From positions 16,525 to 48,665 of the forward strand of contig NZ_FTNI01000043.1 in assembly GCF_900156315.1 (NCBI RefSeq): a stretch of DNA of 32,141 bases, given 5' to 3'. Positions 15,608 through 23,695 of the stretch are shown here, piece by piece. The position numbers and the translations under genes are program-made. The stretch comes from Microbispora rosea (GTDB lineage Bacteria; Actinomycetota; Actinomycetes; Streptosporangiales; Streptosporangiaceae). How positions within the stretch are numbered: the first letter of the stretch is position 1; every line of letters begins with the position of its first letter. A model generated the notes under the pieces. That model saw only the letters and a list, made by a program, of their open reading frames with translations. It was not told the origin of the DNA and did not search any database.

Positions 15608-16455
15608 CAGGCCGCCCCGTCCTCGGCCACGGTGTTCTCCAGCCGGCCGATGCCCTGGATCTCGGCGACGACGCGCTCGCCGCCGGTCAGGTAGCGCTTG
15701 GGGGTACGGGCGTGGCCGACGCCGCCGGGGGTGCCGGTGGCGATGACGTCGCCGGGGTTGAGGCGCACGATGGTCGAGACGTACTCCACCAGCGCGACCG
15801 GGTCGAAGAGCAGGTCGCCGGTGTTGTCGCGCTGCATGACCTCGCCGTCGACGCTGAGGACGACCTCGAGCTCGGGGCGTACGCCGCCGGGGAGTTCGTC
15901 GGGGGTGACGAGGCAGGGGCCGACGGGGGTGGAGGAGTCCCACATCTTGCCCTGCAGCCACTCGCGGGTGCGGAACTGCCAGTCGCGGCAGGTGATGTCG
16001 TTGAGCACGGTGAAACCGGCGATCGCGGCCTCGGCCTCGGCGCCCTTGGCGCGACGGGCCTCCTTCCCGATCACGACGGCGAGTTCGACCTCCCAGTCGA
16101 ACTCCTCGGTCTCCTCGGGACGGGCGATGTCGTCGCCGGCGCCGATGAGGCAGTCGGCGAACTTGGCGAACAGCGTCGGGTACTCCGGCAGATCGCGGCC
16201 CATCTCCTGGATGTGGTTCTTGTAGTTCAGGCCCACGCAGACGACCTTCGAAGGCCGCGGGACGACCGGCGCGAAGTCGGCGCCCTCGGCGGGATAGGTC
16301 GTGGCGGCGTCCGCGTCGACGGCGGCGGCCCTGGCGGCCCAGTCGTCGTGCGAGAGGAGCTCGCCGAGGTCGGCGGCGCCGAGGTCGACCAGCCGGTCGC
16401 CGTCGAGCCGTACGGCACGGGTCGAGCCGTCGACGCGGAGGGTGGCGAGCTTCAT
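15607..16455 (-). CDS. Fumarylacetoacetate hydrolase family, probable fumarylpyruvate hydrolase
   Basis: This 282-residue protein has the FAH fold: GLNYKNHIQEMG with its active-site His, the metal ligands in EFDWEVELAVVIG, the Asp in LNDITCRD, and the C-terminal GDVIATGTPGGVGHAR. Placed between gentisate dioxygenase and maleylpyruvate isomerase, it should hydrolyse fumarylpyruvate to fumarate and pyruvate. It overlaps the dioxygenase stop by four bases and the isomerase start by one. The same superfamily includes 2,4-diketo-3-deoxy-L-fuconate hydrolase, so a side role in the neighbouring sugar pathway is conceivable but not needed. Confidence 0.9.
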   Translation of the reverse strand: MKLATLRVDGSTRAVRLDGDRLVDLGAADLGELLSHDDWAARAAAVDADAATTYPAEGADFAPVVPRPSKVVCVGLNYKNHIQEMGRDLPEYPTLFAKFADCLIGAGDDIARPEETEEFDWEVELAVVIGKEARRAKGAEAEAAIAGFTVLNDITCRDWQFRTREWLQGKMWDSSTPVGPCLVTPDELPGGVRPELEVVLSVDGEVMQRDNTGDLLFDPVALVEYVSTIVRLNPGDVIATGTPGGVGHARTPKRYLTGGERVVAEIQGIGRLENTVAEDGAA

Positions 16456-17609
16456 CGGGTGGTCCCTTCGATACGGGTGCGGTTGAGCTGCAGGGCTTCG
16501 AAAACCGGGGAGTCGCTGAACCGGAACAGGTCCAGCGCGCCGGAGTCGGAGTCGGTGGAGCCGGCCTCGGACCGGGCCGAGAAGGGCTGCCAGGACGGGA
16601 CGGCGAACAGGTCGCCGCGGGTGACCGTCCAGGTCCTGTCGCCGACGGTCACGCTGCCCGAGCCGTCGAAGACCTGGTAGACCGACGAGCCGGTCTCGCG
16701 GACCGGGGCGGTCTCGGCGCCGCGCGCGATGCGGTGCATCTCGGCGCGGAGCGTGGGCAGCACGTCGGCGCCGGTGGCCGGGTTGGTGTAGCGGACGGCG
16801 GCGTGGCCGGGTTCGACGGTGCCGCCGAAGCCCTCGGCCTCAAGGGCGAGCTGGTCGGCCAGGGCGCGGTCGGTGAACTCCCACTTGTAGGACAGCAGCG
16901 GGGTGCCCGGGGTGAGCTCGCCGACCGACAGCGGGCGCAGGCCGGGGTGGCCCCACAGCCGCTCGGAACGGGACCGCTCGGGGGTGATCCGCTCGTCTTC
17001 GCCGATCTCGTCGCGGCCGAGCTCGAAGAACTGCGCCTCGGTGACGTACTGGAAGGGGATGTCCAAGCCGTCGATCCAGGCCATCGGCTCGCCGGTCGCG
17101 TTGTGGTGGGCATGCCAGTTCCAGCCGGCCTGCGGGAGGAAGTCACCGCGGCGCATCGGGACCGCGTCGCCGCCGACGACCGTCCACACGCCCTCGCCCT
17201 CCACGACGAAGCGGAAGGCGTGCTGGGTGTGGCGATGCTCGGGAGCGTCCTCCCCCGGCATCAGGTATTGGATCGCGGCCCACAACGTGGGCGTCGCGAA
17301 GGGCCGGCCGCCCAGCCCGGGGTTGGCCAGAGCGATCGCCCGCCGCTCTCCCCCGCGGCCGACCGGGACCAGCTCGCCGGCCTGCGCGGCGAGCCGCCGC
17401 AGGTTCTCCCAGCGCCACAGGTGCGGCACCGCGCGGGAACGGGGATGCGCCGGCATCAGGTCGCCGATCTCCGTCCACAGCGGCACCAGCAGTTCCTGCT
17501 CGAAACCGCGGTAGAGGTCTTCGAGCGCGGGGGTGACGTCGGGCTGGTCCGGTGCGTCGACCGCACGGAGTCGCACCGGGGACTTCGGCGTGGTCACAGG
17601 GGTGCTCAT
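16452..17609 (-). CDS. Gentisate 1,2-dioxygenase (bicupin)
   Basis: The ATG at 17609 gives 385 residues, the normal size for the family; far longer upstream frames are artefacts of GC-rich codon use. It has two cupin domains. The first holds the iron-binding HRHTQHAFRFVVEGEG and GWNWHAHHN; the second has SSVYQVFDGSGSVTVGDR and GDLFAVPSW. WLDGLDIPF-like and ENLRRLAAQAGELVPVGRGGERRA segments are typical of gentisate dioxygenases. The enzyme opens the ring of gentisate to maleylpyruvate with Fe(II) and O2. It is the first gene of the operon, divergent from the IclR regulator across 66 bases containing a perfect inverted repeat. Confidence 0.92.
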   Translation of the reverse strand: MSTPVTTPKSPVRLRAVDAPDQPDVTPALEDLYRGFEQELLVPLWTEIGDLMPAHPRSRAVPHLWRWENLRRLAAQAGELVPVGRGGERRAIALANPGLGGRPFATPTLWAAIQYLMPGEDAPEHRHTQHAFRFVVEGEGVWTVVGGDAVPMRRGDFLPQAGWNWHAHHNATGEPMAWIDGLDIPFQYVTEAQFFELGRDEIGEDERITPERSRSERLWGHPGLRPLSVGELTPGTPLLSYKWEFTDRALADQLALEAEGFGGTVEPGHAAVRYTNPATGADVLPTLRAEMHRIARGAETAPVRETGSSVYQVFDGSGSVTVGDRTWTVTRGDLFAVPSWQPFSARSEAGSTDSDSGALDLFRFSDSPVFEALQLNRTRIEGTTR

Positions 17610-17649
17610 AGGGCTAATGTTGCTGCGATAGCTCAATGAAGAACGCGAA

Positions 17650-17666
17650 ATTCTGCTTTGCAGAAT
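17650..17666. promoter_or_regulatory. Candidate IclR operator
   Basis: ATTCTGC (17650-17656) and GCAGAAT (17660-17666) form a perfect inverted repeat around TTT in the gap between the gentisate operon and the iclR gene. The location suits shared control of both transcripts. Its presence also argues against a TTG start at 17658 for the regulator. Confidence 0.6.
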
Positions 17667-17675
17667 CGAGGGGCC

Positions 17676-18452
17676 GTGAGCAAGCCGCTGAAGAATCCGC
17701 CGACCTACATGATCAACAGCGTGGACCACGCGCTGCGGGTCGCCGCGATGCTGCAACTGGAGGGCGAGCTGACCCTCTCGGAGGTCGCCGAGAGGCTGGG
17801 CGTGGCCCGCTCCACCGCGCACCGGCTGCTCGCGATGCTGGTCTACCGGGACTTCGCGGTCCAGGACGACCGGCGCCTCTACCGGGCCGGTCCGGTCCTG
17901 GAGCTCGCGGCCCACTCCCCCTCGGCCGCGTCCCGGCTGCGGGCGGCCGCCCTGCCGCACCTGCACCGGGTGGTCGGCGTGCTCGACGAGTCCGCCAACG
18001 TCGTGGTGCGCACCGGGGACACGGTCCGGTTCATCGCCAGCGTCGAGTGCTCCCAGGCCCTGCGGGTGGGTTCCCGTGAGGGCATGGTGTTCCCCGCCCA
18101 CCGCACCACGGCGGGACTGCTGCTGCTCGCGGAGCTGACCGACGAGGAACTCGAGGCCGTCTACCCGCCCGAGCGGTACGCCGGCCGCCCCACGGAGAGA
18201 CCCGACCTCGCCCGGCTGCGGACCGAGCTGGCCCGGGTGCGGCGCAAGGGGTTCGCCGTCAACCAGGGCCGTTCCGAGCGCGGCGTGGTGGCGGTCGGCG
18301 TGCCCATCAGGGGCCCGGACGGGAACGCCCTCGCCAGCCTGTCGGTGTCGATGCCGAGCGGACGCTACGACAAGCACCGGCTGCCGTCCCTGGTCGACAC
18401 CCTCACCCGCGCCGCGGGCGCCGTCGAGGCCGATCTCGCCCAGTCCCCCTGA
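17676..18452 (+). CDS. IclR-family regulator of the gentisate operon
   Basis: The GTG at 17676, with GAGGGG just upstream, gives 258 residues; a TTG at 17658 lies inside the operator-like repeat and is less likely. An N-terminal winged helix starts INSVDHALRVAAML and contains LTLSEVAERLGVARSTAHRLLAML (split over residues 32-55). A GAF-like effector domain follows, with SREGMVFPAHRTTAGLLLLA and the NQGRSERGVVAVGVPI signature. IclR proteins often control aromatic catabolism with ring-cleavage substrates as effectors. The divergent arrangement indicates control of gentisate dioxygenase, hydrolase and isomerase. Confidence 0.9.
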   Translation: MSKPLKNPPTYMINSVDHALRVAAMLQLEGELTLSEVAERLGVARSTAHRLLAMLVYRDFAVQDDRRLYRAGPVLELAAHSPSAASRLRAAALPHLHRVVGVLDESANVVVRTGDTVRFIASVECSQALRVGSREGMVFPAHRTTAGLLLLAELTDEELEAVYPPERYAGRPTERPDLARLRTELARVRRKGFAVNQGRSERGVVAVGVPIRGPDGNALASLSVSMPSGRYDKHRLPSLVDTLTRAAGAVEADLAQSP

Positions 18453-18520
18453 ACAGGTGGGCCGAGGCCTATCGCGAAGCCGGTCTCGGACGGCGCCGTG
18501 AAGCGCGGAAGTTGTTTGCC

Positions 18521-20101
18521 CTAACGCCCCTGGAGCGCCCTGGCGTTGTCGCCGAAGGTCCAGCCCTTCGACCCGTCCCAGTTGATGGACCAGGTCATCA
18601 GGCCCTTGAGCCGGCCGTCGAAGCTGTTCCAGCTCTGGCTCACCAGGGACGGCGACATGTAGCCGCCTCCGGCGCCGGCCTGGGCGGGCAGGCCGGGGAC
18701 CTGCTTGTCGTAGGGAACCCTGATCGTGGTGCCCTGGATGACCAGGCCCGTGTCCAGGCAGGTGGTCTGGGCGACGAATCCCTGGACCGTCCCGGCGGAG
18801 TAGGAGTCGCCCGAGCAGCCGTACATGCTTCCGTTGTAGTACTGCATGTTCAGCCACCACAGGCGGCCGTTGTCCACGTACTTCTTGATGATCGGCAGGT
18901 AGGCGCCCCAGATCGAGCCATAGGTGACACTGCCTCCCGTGACGTACGCCGTCTCGGGGGCCATGGTGAGGCCGAAGCCGGCGGGCATCTGGGCGAGCAC
19001 GCCGTCGATGATGCGGATGAGGTTGGACTGGGAGGCGGACAGCTGGGTGATGCTGCCGCTGCCGCTGAGACCGGTCTCGATGTCGATGTCGATGCCGTCG
19101 AAGTTGTACTTCTTGAGAATCGGCACGATGGTCGCGACGAAGCGATCGGCGACGCTGCCGGAGCTGAGATCGATGCCGGCGGTGGCCCCGCCGATGGACA
19201 TCAGGATCGTCGCGCCGCCGGCCTTGGCCTGGCACATCTCAGCGGGCGTCGGGACCTTGACGGTGCTGTCCATGCCGTCTTCCCACAGGACCGTGCCGTC
19301 CGAGCGGATGACCGGGAACGCCGCGTTGATCACGTTGTAGCCGTGCTGCCGGATGCGGGCGTCGCCGATCGGCGTCCAGCCGAACGGCGGGTGGACGCCG
19401 TTGGATGATCCGTCCCAGTTCTCCCAGTATCCCTGGAGGACCTTGCCGGTCGGCCGCCCCTTCACCGGGCACGTCGTGTCTCCCGGCGACGGCGAGGAGG
19501 AAGGGGAAGGCGACGGCGACCGCGGCGGGGACGGCGACGGGGAGGGCGACCTCGACGGTGAGGGGGACGGGGACGGGGAGGGTGACCTCGACGGGGAGGG
19601 CGAAGGAGACGGGCCGCCGGGGCCGTCGAAGCCGATGTCGTCGGCGTAGTAGGTGCCCTGGCCGTACCAGCCGTGCAGGTAGACCGTCGCGCTCGTCTGG
19701 TTGGCGCCGCTGGTGAAGGACACGCGGAGCTGGGTGTAGGCGGACGGCGACGTGGTCCAGGTGGACGGTCCGCCGTTCACGCCGAGGTACACGTAGCTTC
19801 CGCGGACCCATGCGCTCAGGGAGTAGGCGGTGTTCGGCTGCACGGACACGGTCTGCGTGCACTGGGCGTTGTCCGAGTCGCCGGCCGCGCCGGCCAGCGC
19901 CCTGCCGCCGGTGTGGACAGGGGAGGCGACCACCGATCCCAGGCCGCCCGTGCAGGACCAGGGAGAGAGGCTTCCGGACTCGAAGCCGGAGTTCGCCAGC
20001 AGGTTGGCCGCACTGGCCGGTGCCTGTGTGAGGACGACGCCCGTGGCCGCCAGCAGCAGCGACGCTGCCGGGGTCAGCAGGCGGAGTGTGCGCTTTCGCA
20101 T
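18521..20101 (-). CDS. Secreted GH18 chitinase with N-terminal carbohydrate-binding module
   Basis: This 526-residue protein starts with a Sec signal ending QAPASA at residue 31. A CBM4/9/16-like beta-sandwich follows (about 33-158, beginning NLLANSGFESGSLSPW and ending YYADDIGFDG), then a Pro-Ser-Arg linker at about 161-206. The GH18 barrel runs from KVLQGYWENW (about 220) to the end. The catalytic motif FDGIDIDIE is at 334-342 with the acid Glu342; MSIGGATAG (301-309) and MQYYNG are further GH18 strands. It should hydrolyse chitin outside the cell to chitobiose. It is a single gene with its own control region at 20229-20271 and no partner genes nearby. Confidence 0.95.
   Translation of the reverse strand: MRKRTLRLLTPAASLLLAATGVVLTQAPASAANLLANSGFESGSLSPWSCTGGLGSVVASPVHTGGRALAGAAGDSDNAQCTQTVSVQPNTAYSLSAWVRGSYVYLGVNGGPSTWTTSPSAYTQLRVSFTSGANQTSATVYLHGWYGQGTYYADDIGFDGPGGPSPSPSPSRSPSPSPSPSPSRSPSPSPSPPRSPSPSPSSSPSPGDTTCPVKGRPTGKVLQGYWENWDGSSNGVHPPFGWTPIGDARIRQHGYNVINAAFPVIRSDGTVLWEDGMDSTVKVPTPAEMCQAKAGGATILMSIGGATAGIDLSSGSVADRFVATIVPILKKYNFDGIDIDIETGLSGSGSITQLSASQSNLIRIIDGVLAQMPAGFGLTMAPETAYVTGGSVTYGSIWGAYLPIIKKYVDNGRLWWLNMQYYNGSMYGCSGDSYSAGTVQGFVAQTTCLDTGLVIQGTTIRVPYDKQVPGLPAQAGAGGGYMSPSLVSQSWNSFDGRLKGLMTWSINWDGSKGWTFGDNARALQGR
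19484..19621 (-). repeat. Low-complexity repeat encoding the Ser-Pro linker
   Basis: GGGGACGG/GAGGGCGA-type hexamer and twelve-base units repeat on the plus strand and encode the PSPSPSRSPS linker of the chitinase. The tract joins the binding module to the catalytic barrel and is prone to copy-number change. Confidence 0.85.
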
Positions 20102-20228
20102 GGAGGTCTCCTGAACCAGGAGTGATCGGAGCCGGCGCGCCGATCGCGGGGGGTGACGGCGTGCCGGCGACCTCGCCGGTGGGTGGGTTCACCGGCGAGC
20201 CGCTGGACAGTACGGATCCGTGATCCCA

Positions 20229-20271
20229 TGGTCGGGACCGTCCCCCTATCTGTCAAGATTGTTAACAGATA
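20229..20271 (-). promoter_or_regulatory. Chitinase promoter region with two inverted-repeat elements
   Basis: On the minus strand TTGACA (20256-20251) is a perfect -35 box. TGGTCGGGACCG (20229-20240) lies where a -10 would be expected and resembles a degenerate DasR-type site (consensus around TGGTCTAGACCA). TATCTGT (20247-20253) and ACAGATA (20265-20271) form an inverted repeat overlapping the -35. Control by the N-acetylglucosamine regulator DasR is established for actinomycete chitinases; its application here is inference. Confidence 0.35.
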
Positions 20272-20445
20272 ACTCTCCCACCAGCGGTTATGCCACTTTC
20301 TTCGGAAGGGCGAGCGCGGCCGAACGCCCGGCGCGGTCACGGGGCGGCGGCCGGACGGAGCCGTGCACGCGGTCGGCGACGGCGGGCGGTCCCGGCACCC
20401 TCCGGATGCCTCCGGATCGCCCGGTCACCGTGTATCGACGGGCAC

Positions 20446-20473
20446 TTGACGTTCCGGATGTTATCGGTAACTC
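20446..20473 (+). promoter_or_regulatory. Promoter and LacI-type operator of the alpha-galactoside operon
   Basis: TTGACG (20446-20451) and TAACTC (20468-20473) are 16 bp apart. The near-palindrome GTTATCGGTAAC with central CG (20460-20471) overlaps the -10. The same 12-mer occurs exactly at 28835-28846. A central CG is typical of LacI-family operators, and the overlap suits repression by the LacI protein encoded in the operon. Confidence 0.7.
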
Positions 20474-20526
20474 TTCTCTGCATCACCGGAATCCTCCGGA
20501 TCCCTGGTGGCTCATGGAGAGAGAAT

Positions 20527-21468
20527 GTGATCGATAACATTACCTACGACGGCTCCGTGCGGGGGCACCGCCGGGCGGAGCACCGGCTCAGGGCGCGGGT
20601 CCGCACCGTCGCCGAGGCGTACGCCCTGCTCGCCCCGAGCCTCGCCGGCTTCCTGCTCTTCCTGGTGGCGCCCATCTTCGGCGTGGCGGCGCTGAGCCTG
20701 TTCGACTGGAACCTGATGGGCGCGCCGTCGTTCGTCGGACTGGACAACTACCGCGAGCTCGCCGCCGATCCCGAGGTGTGGCGGGCCGTGCTCAACACCA
20801 TCTACTACGTGGTGCTCAACATCCCGGCGCAGACCGTGCTGGCACTGCTGCTGGCGCTGGCGCTGAACCGTCGGATGCGCGGCGGCAAGGCGCTCCGGGT
20901 CGTCTTCGTGCTGCCCTGGATGGCCATGCCGGTGGCGCTCGGCATCATCTGGTCCTGGGTGTTCGACCCGAGGTACGGCGTGGTCAACCAGGTGCTCGGC
21001 ACGGTGGGAATCGACGGTCCCAACTGGCTCACCGACCCCGCGTGGGCCATGCCGGTGATCGCCTCGGTGAACGTATGGCAGTACACGGGCTACACGATGC
21101 TCATCCTGCTGGCCGGGCTGCAGGCGATTCCGCACACGCTGTACGAGGCCGCGGCGATCGACGGCACCACGCCGGTGCAGCGGTTCTTCACGATCACTCT
21201 GCCGCTGCTGCGGCCGTCGCTGTTCTTCGTGCTGGTGACGAACACGATCGGGTCGTTCCAGATCTTCGACACGGTCTTCGTGATGACCCAGGGCGGCCCC
21301 GGCGGCGCCACCGACGTGCTGAACTTCCACATCTACCAGCAGGGGTTCCAGCTCTTCCGGTCCGGCTACGCCTCGGCGCTGGCGATGGTGCTGTTCGCGC
21401 TGATCCTGCTGGTCACCGCGGCGCAGTTCCTCTACTTCCGCAAGCGCACCGTCTACGACTTCTCCTGA
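20527..21468 (+). CDS. Sugar ABC transporter permease, MalF/UgpA type (alpha-galactoside importer)
   Basis: The GTG at 20527 is set by GGAG seven bases upstream, giving 313 residues. A basic N terminus is followed by membrane spans starting at EAYALLAPSLAGFLLFLVAPIF; six are apparent. The EAA loop reads PHTLYEAAAIDGTTPVQRFF, then TLPLL. FVMTQGGPGGATDVL near the C terminus is a common MalF-type segment. It pairs with the next permease and the lipoprotein at 22348. The downstream alpha-galactosidase suggests raffinose- or melibiose-like cargo. No ATPase is encoded in the operon. Confidence 0.94.
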   Translation: MIDNITYDGSVRGHRRAEHRLRARVRTVAEAYALLAPSLAGFLLFLVAPIFGVAALSLFDWNLMGAPSFVGLDNYRELAADPEVWRAVLNTIYYVVLNIPAQTVLALLLALALNRRMRGGKALRVVFVLPWMAMPVALGIIWSWVFDPRYGVVNQVLGTVGIDGPNWLTDPAWAMPVIASVNVWQYTGYTMLILLAGLQAIPHTLYEAAAIDGTTPVQRFFTITLPLLRPSLFFVLVTNTIGSFQIFDTVFVMTQGGPGGATDVLNFHIYQQGFQLFRSGYASALAMVLFALILLVTAAQFLYFRKRTVYDFS

Positions 21469-21491
21469 TTACCCCGATGAAGAGGACCCGG

Positions 21492-22316
21492 ATGAAGAGA
21501 ACACCGATCACGAGGATCGCTCTGTATCTCGTGCTCTTCGCGGGCGCCGTGGTCTCGGTCGCGCCCTACCTGATGACGCTGAACTCGGCGTTCAAGGAAC
21601 CCGCGCAGGTGCTCACCACCCCCGCCTGGCAGCCCGCCTTCCCCGTCACGTTCGACAACTTCGCCCAGGTCTGGTCGGAGTACGACATGGCCGGCTTCCT
21701 GCTGCACTCATTGATCTACGCGGGGGTGGTCACGGCCGGCCAGGTCGTCTTCAGCACGATGGCCGCCTACGCCTTCGGCCGGATGTCGTTCCCCGGCCGC
21801 GACGCGCTGTTCTGGGGCTACCTCGCGACGATGATGGTGCCGCAGATCGTCACCCTGGTCCCGCTTTTCCTGATCATGCGGGAGTTCGGGCTGATCGACA
21901 CCTATCTCGGGCTGATCCTGCCCACCGCGTTCGGCACGCCGTACGGGATCTTCCTGGTGCGGCAGTACTTCCGCACGATCCCCAGGGACCTGGAGTCGGC
22001 CGCGCGCATCGACGGCGCGGGCACGCTGACCGTGCTCGTCCGGGTGCTGCTCCCGCTGAGCCGGCCGATCCTGGCCACCCTCGCGACCATCACGTTCATC
22101 ACGACCTGGAACACGCTGCTGTGGCCGCTGATCGTCACGAACGGCGACGCGACCCGGGTGGTCACGCTCGGCATCTCGGCGCTGAAGGGTCAGTACTCCT
22201 CCCAATATCACCTGATCCTGGCGGCCGCCGCCCTCGCGCTGCTGCCGCTCATCGTGATCTTCCTGCTGTTCCAGCGGCACATCGTCCGTTCGATCGCTCT
22301 CACCGGACTGAAGTAA
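21492..22316 (+). CDS. Sugar ABC transporter permease, MalG type
   Basis: The ATG at 21492 is chosen because AGAGGA (21481-21486) precedes it; an ATG at 21477 would place that site inside the gene. The protein has 274 residues with spans beginning IALYLVLFAGAVVSVAPYLM. The EAA loop is PRDLESAARIDGAGTLTVLV followed by LLPLSRP. NSAFKEPAQVLTTP and SSQYHLILAAAALALLPL are typical MalG-type features. It forms the second channel subunit of the alpha-galactoside importer. Confidence 0.93.
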   Translation: MKRTPITRIALYLVLFAGAVVSVAPYLMTLNSAFKEPAQVLTTPAWQPAFPVTFDNFAQVWSEYDMAGFLLHSLIYAGVVTAGQVVFSTMAAYAFGRMSFPGRDALFWGYLATMMVPQIVTLVPLFLIMREFGLIDTYLGLILPTAFGTPYGIFLVRQYFRTIPRDLESAARIDGAGTLTVLVRVLLPLSRPILATLATITFITTWNTLLWPLIVTNGDATRVVTLGISALKGQYSSQYHLILAAAALALLPLIVIFLLFQRHIVRSIALTGLK

Positions 22317-22347
22317 CCACCCCCCAAAGAGAGAAGGGCATACACAT

Positions 22348-23685
22348 ATGTCCAGAAAAATCGCCTTATCTGCCGTCGCGGCGGCGGCCCTGCTGTCCCT
22401 CGCCGCCTGCGGCGGCGCGGACGACGCGGACTCCACCGGCGGCGCCGTCACCCTCAGGTACGCGATGTGGGACGAGGTGCAGAAGCCGCCGATCGAGCAG
22501 TCGATCCGCGAGTTCGAGAAGGCGCACCCGACCATCAAGGTGCAGATCGAGCTGAACAACTGGAACGACTACTGGAGCAAGCTGCAGACCCAGCTCGCCG
22601 GGCGCTCGGCCCCCGACGTGTTCTGGGACCACGTCTCCTACTTCCCCAAGTTCAGCAAGGAGGGCGTGCTCACCGACCTGGCGCCGCTCATCGCCCAGGA
22701 CAAGGTGGACACCTCGATCTACGATTCCAAGCTCTCCGAGGGCTGGAAGGTGGACGGCAAGGTCTACGGCCTGCCCAAGGACTGGGACACCATCGGGCTC
22801 TTCTACAGCACCAAGGCGCTCAAGGACGCCGGGCTCACCCCCGCCGACCTCGACGGCCTCACCTGGAACCCCGGCGACGGCGGCACCTTCGTCAAGACGC
22901 TGCAGAAGCTCACGGTCGACGAGAACGGCAAGCACCCCGACGAGGCCGGCTTCGACCCCAAGAAGGTCAAGCAGTACGGCCTGGCCATGCAGGCCCCGAC
23001 CGGTCAGCAGGACTGGTGGAACTTCGCACTGCAGAACGGCTGCACGCTCCAGGACAAGCCGTGGGGCCGGTGGACCATCGACCAGCCGGCCTGCGTGCAG
23101 GCCATCCAGTTCGTCCAGGACCTGCGGTTGAAGTATCACGTCGCGGTGCCCGCCACGGTCACCAACCCGCCCAACGGCCCGTCCCTCGACCAGGTGGTCG
23201 GGCGCGGCGAGGCGGCCACCGCGATGGACGGAAGCTGGATGCTGCGCGCGTTCGACACCGCGCTGCCCAGCGGCGGTTTCGGCGTCGCCGACCTCCCCGC
23301 GGGCCCCGTCGGCAAGGGCAGCGTCTACAACGGCCTGACCGAGGCCGTCTACGCCGGCACCAAGCACCCGAAGGAAGCGTGGGAGCTGCTCAAGTGGCTG
23401 ACGTCCGAACACCATCAGAAGGCCGTCGCCCAGGCGGGCTCCGTCTGGCCGGGCATCACCTCGCTCAACGACGTCTTCGCCGACGCGTGGAAGGCCAAGG
23501 GCGTCGACGTAACCGGCTTCAAGAAGGCCGCCGAGGGCACCACGATGGGCTACCCGCTGACCGAGGCGGCCGACGTCTACAACGTCAAAGCGCTCGACAT
23601 CTTCAATCAGGTCTGGCTGGGCCAGCTGTCGCCGCAGGACGCCGCCCAGAAGATCAACACCGAGGCCAACGCCGCCATCAAGTAA
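22348..23685 (+). CDS. Sugar ABC transporter solute-binding lipoprotein
   Basis: This 445-residue protein has a lipoprotein signal with lipobox LAAC (Cys21) and a Gly/Asp-rich tether. The mature part begins TLRYAMWDEVQKPPIEQ and contains REFEKAHPTIKVQIE, SAPDVFWDHVSYFPKF and GLPKDWDTIGLFYSTKAL, a family 1 oligosaccharide-binding protein pattern. It delivers substrate to the permeases encoded directly upstream. The gene lies 31 bases after the second permease and ten bases before lacI. The first-operon lipoprotein (5478) is only distantly similar, so the two importers serve different sugars. Confidence 0.94.
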   Translation: MSRKIALSAVAAAALLSLAACGGADDADSTGGAVTLRYAMWDEVQKPPIEQSIREFEKAHPTIKVQIELNNWNDYWSKLQTQLAGRSAPDVFWDHVSYFPKFSKEGVLTDLAPLIAQDKVDTSIYDSKLSEGWKVDGKVYGLPKDWDTIGLFYSTKALKDAGLTPADLDGLTWNPGDGGTFVKTLQKLTVDENGKHPDEAGFDPKKVKQYGLAMQAPTGQQDWWNFALQNGCTLQDKPWGRWTIDQPACVQAIQFVQDLRLKYHVAVPATVTNPPNGPSLDQVVGRGEAATAMDGSWMLRAFDTALPSGGFGVADLPAGPVGKGSVYNGLTEAVYAGTKHPKEAWELLKWLTSEHHQKAVAQAGSVWPGITSLNDVFADAWKAKGVDVTGFKKAAEGTTMGYPLTEAADVYNVKALDIFNQVWLGQLSPQDAAQKINTEANAAIK

Positions 23686-23695
23686 GGTCTGACTC

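Larger units (their letters stand above)
20102..20526. other. 425-bp divergent intergene between chitinase and alpha-galactoside operon
   Basis: The left part holds probable chitinase control elements (20229-20271). The right part holds the operon promoter and LacI-type operator (20446-20473) and a GGAG ribosome binding site at 20516-20519. Between about 20272 and 20440 I see no further structure and no credible small gene. Confidence 0.7.

Noticed and set aside
17610..19235. Upstream extension of the gentisate dioxygenase frame to 927 codons
   Set aside because: The extension is antisense to the iclR gene and overlaps the chitinase gene out of frame; the family length and the divergent promoter place the start at 17609.
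19484..19621. Possible CRISPR or regulatory repeat array
   Set aside because: The units are short, imperfect and in frame, encoding the Ser-Pro linker of the chitinase; there are no spacers.
22343..22350. ACATATGT-type palindrome at the start of the second binding-protein gene as another GntR site
   Set aside because: Only the CATATG core is shared, it overlaps the start codon itself, and it lies in the LacI-controlled operon.
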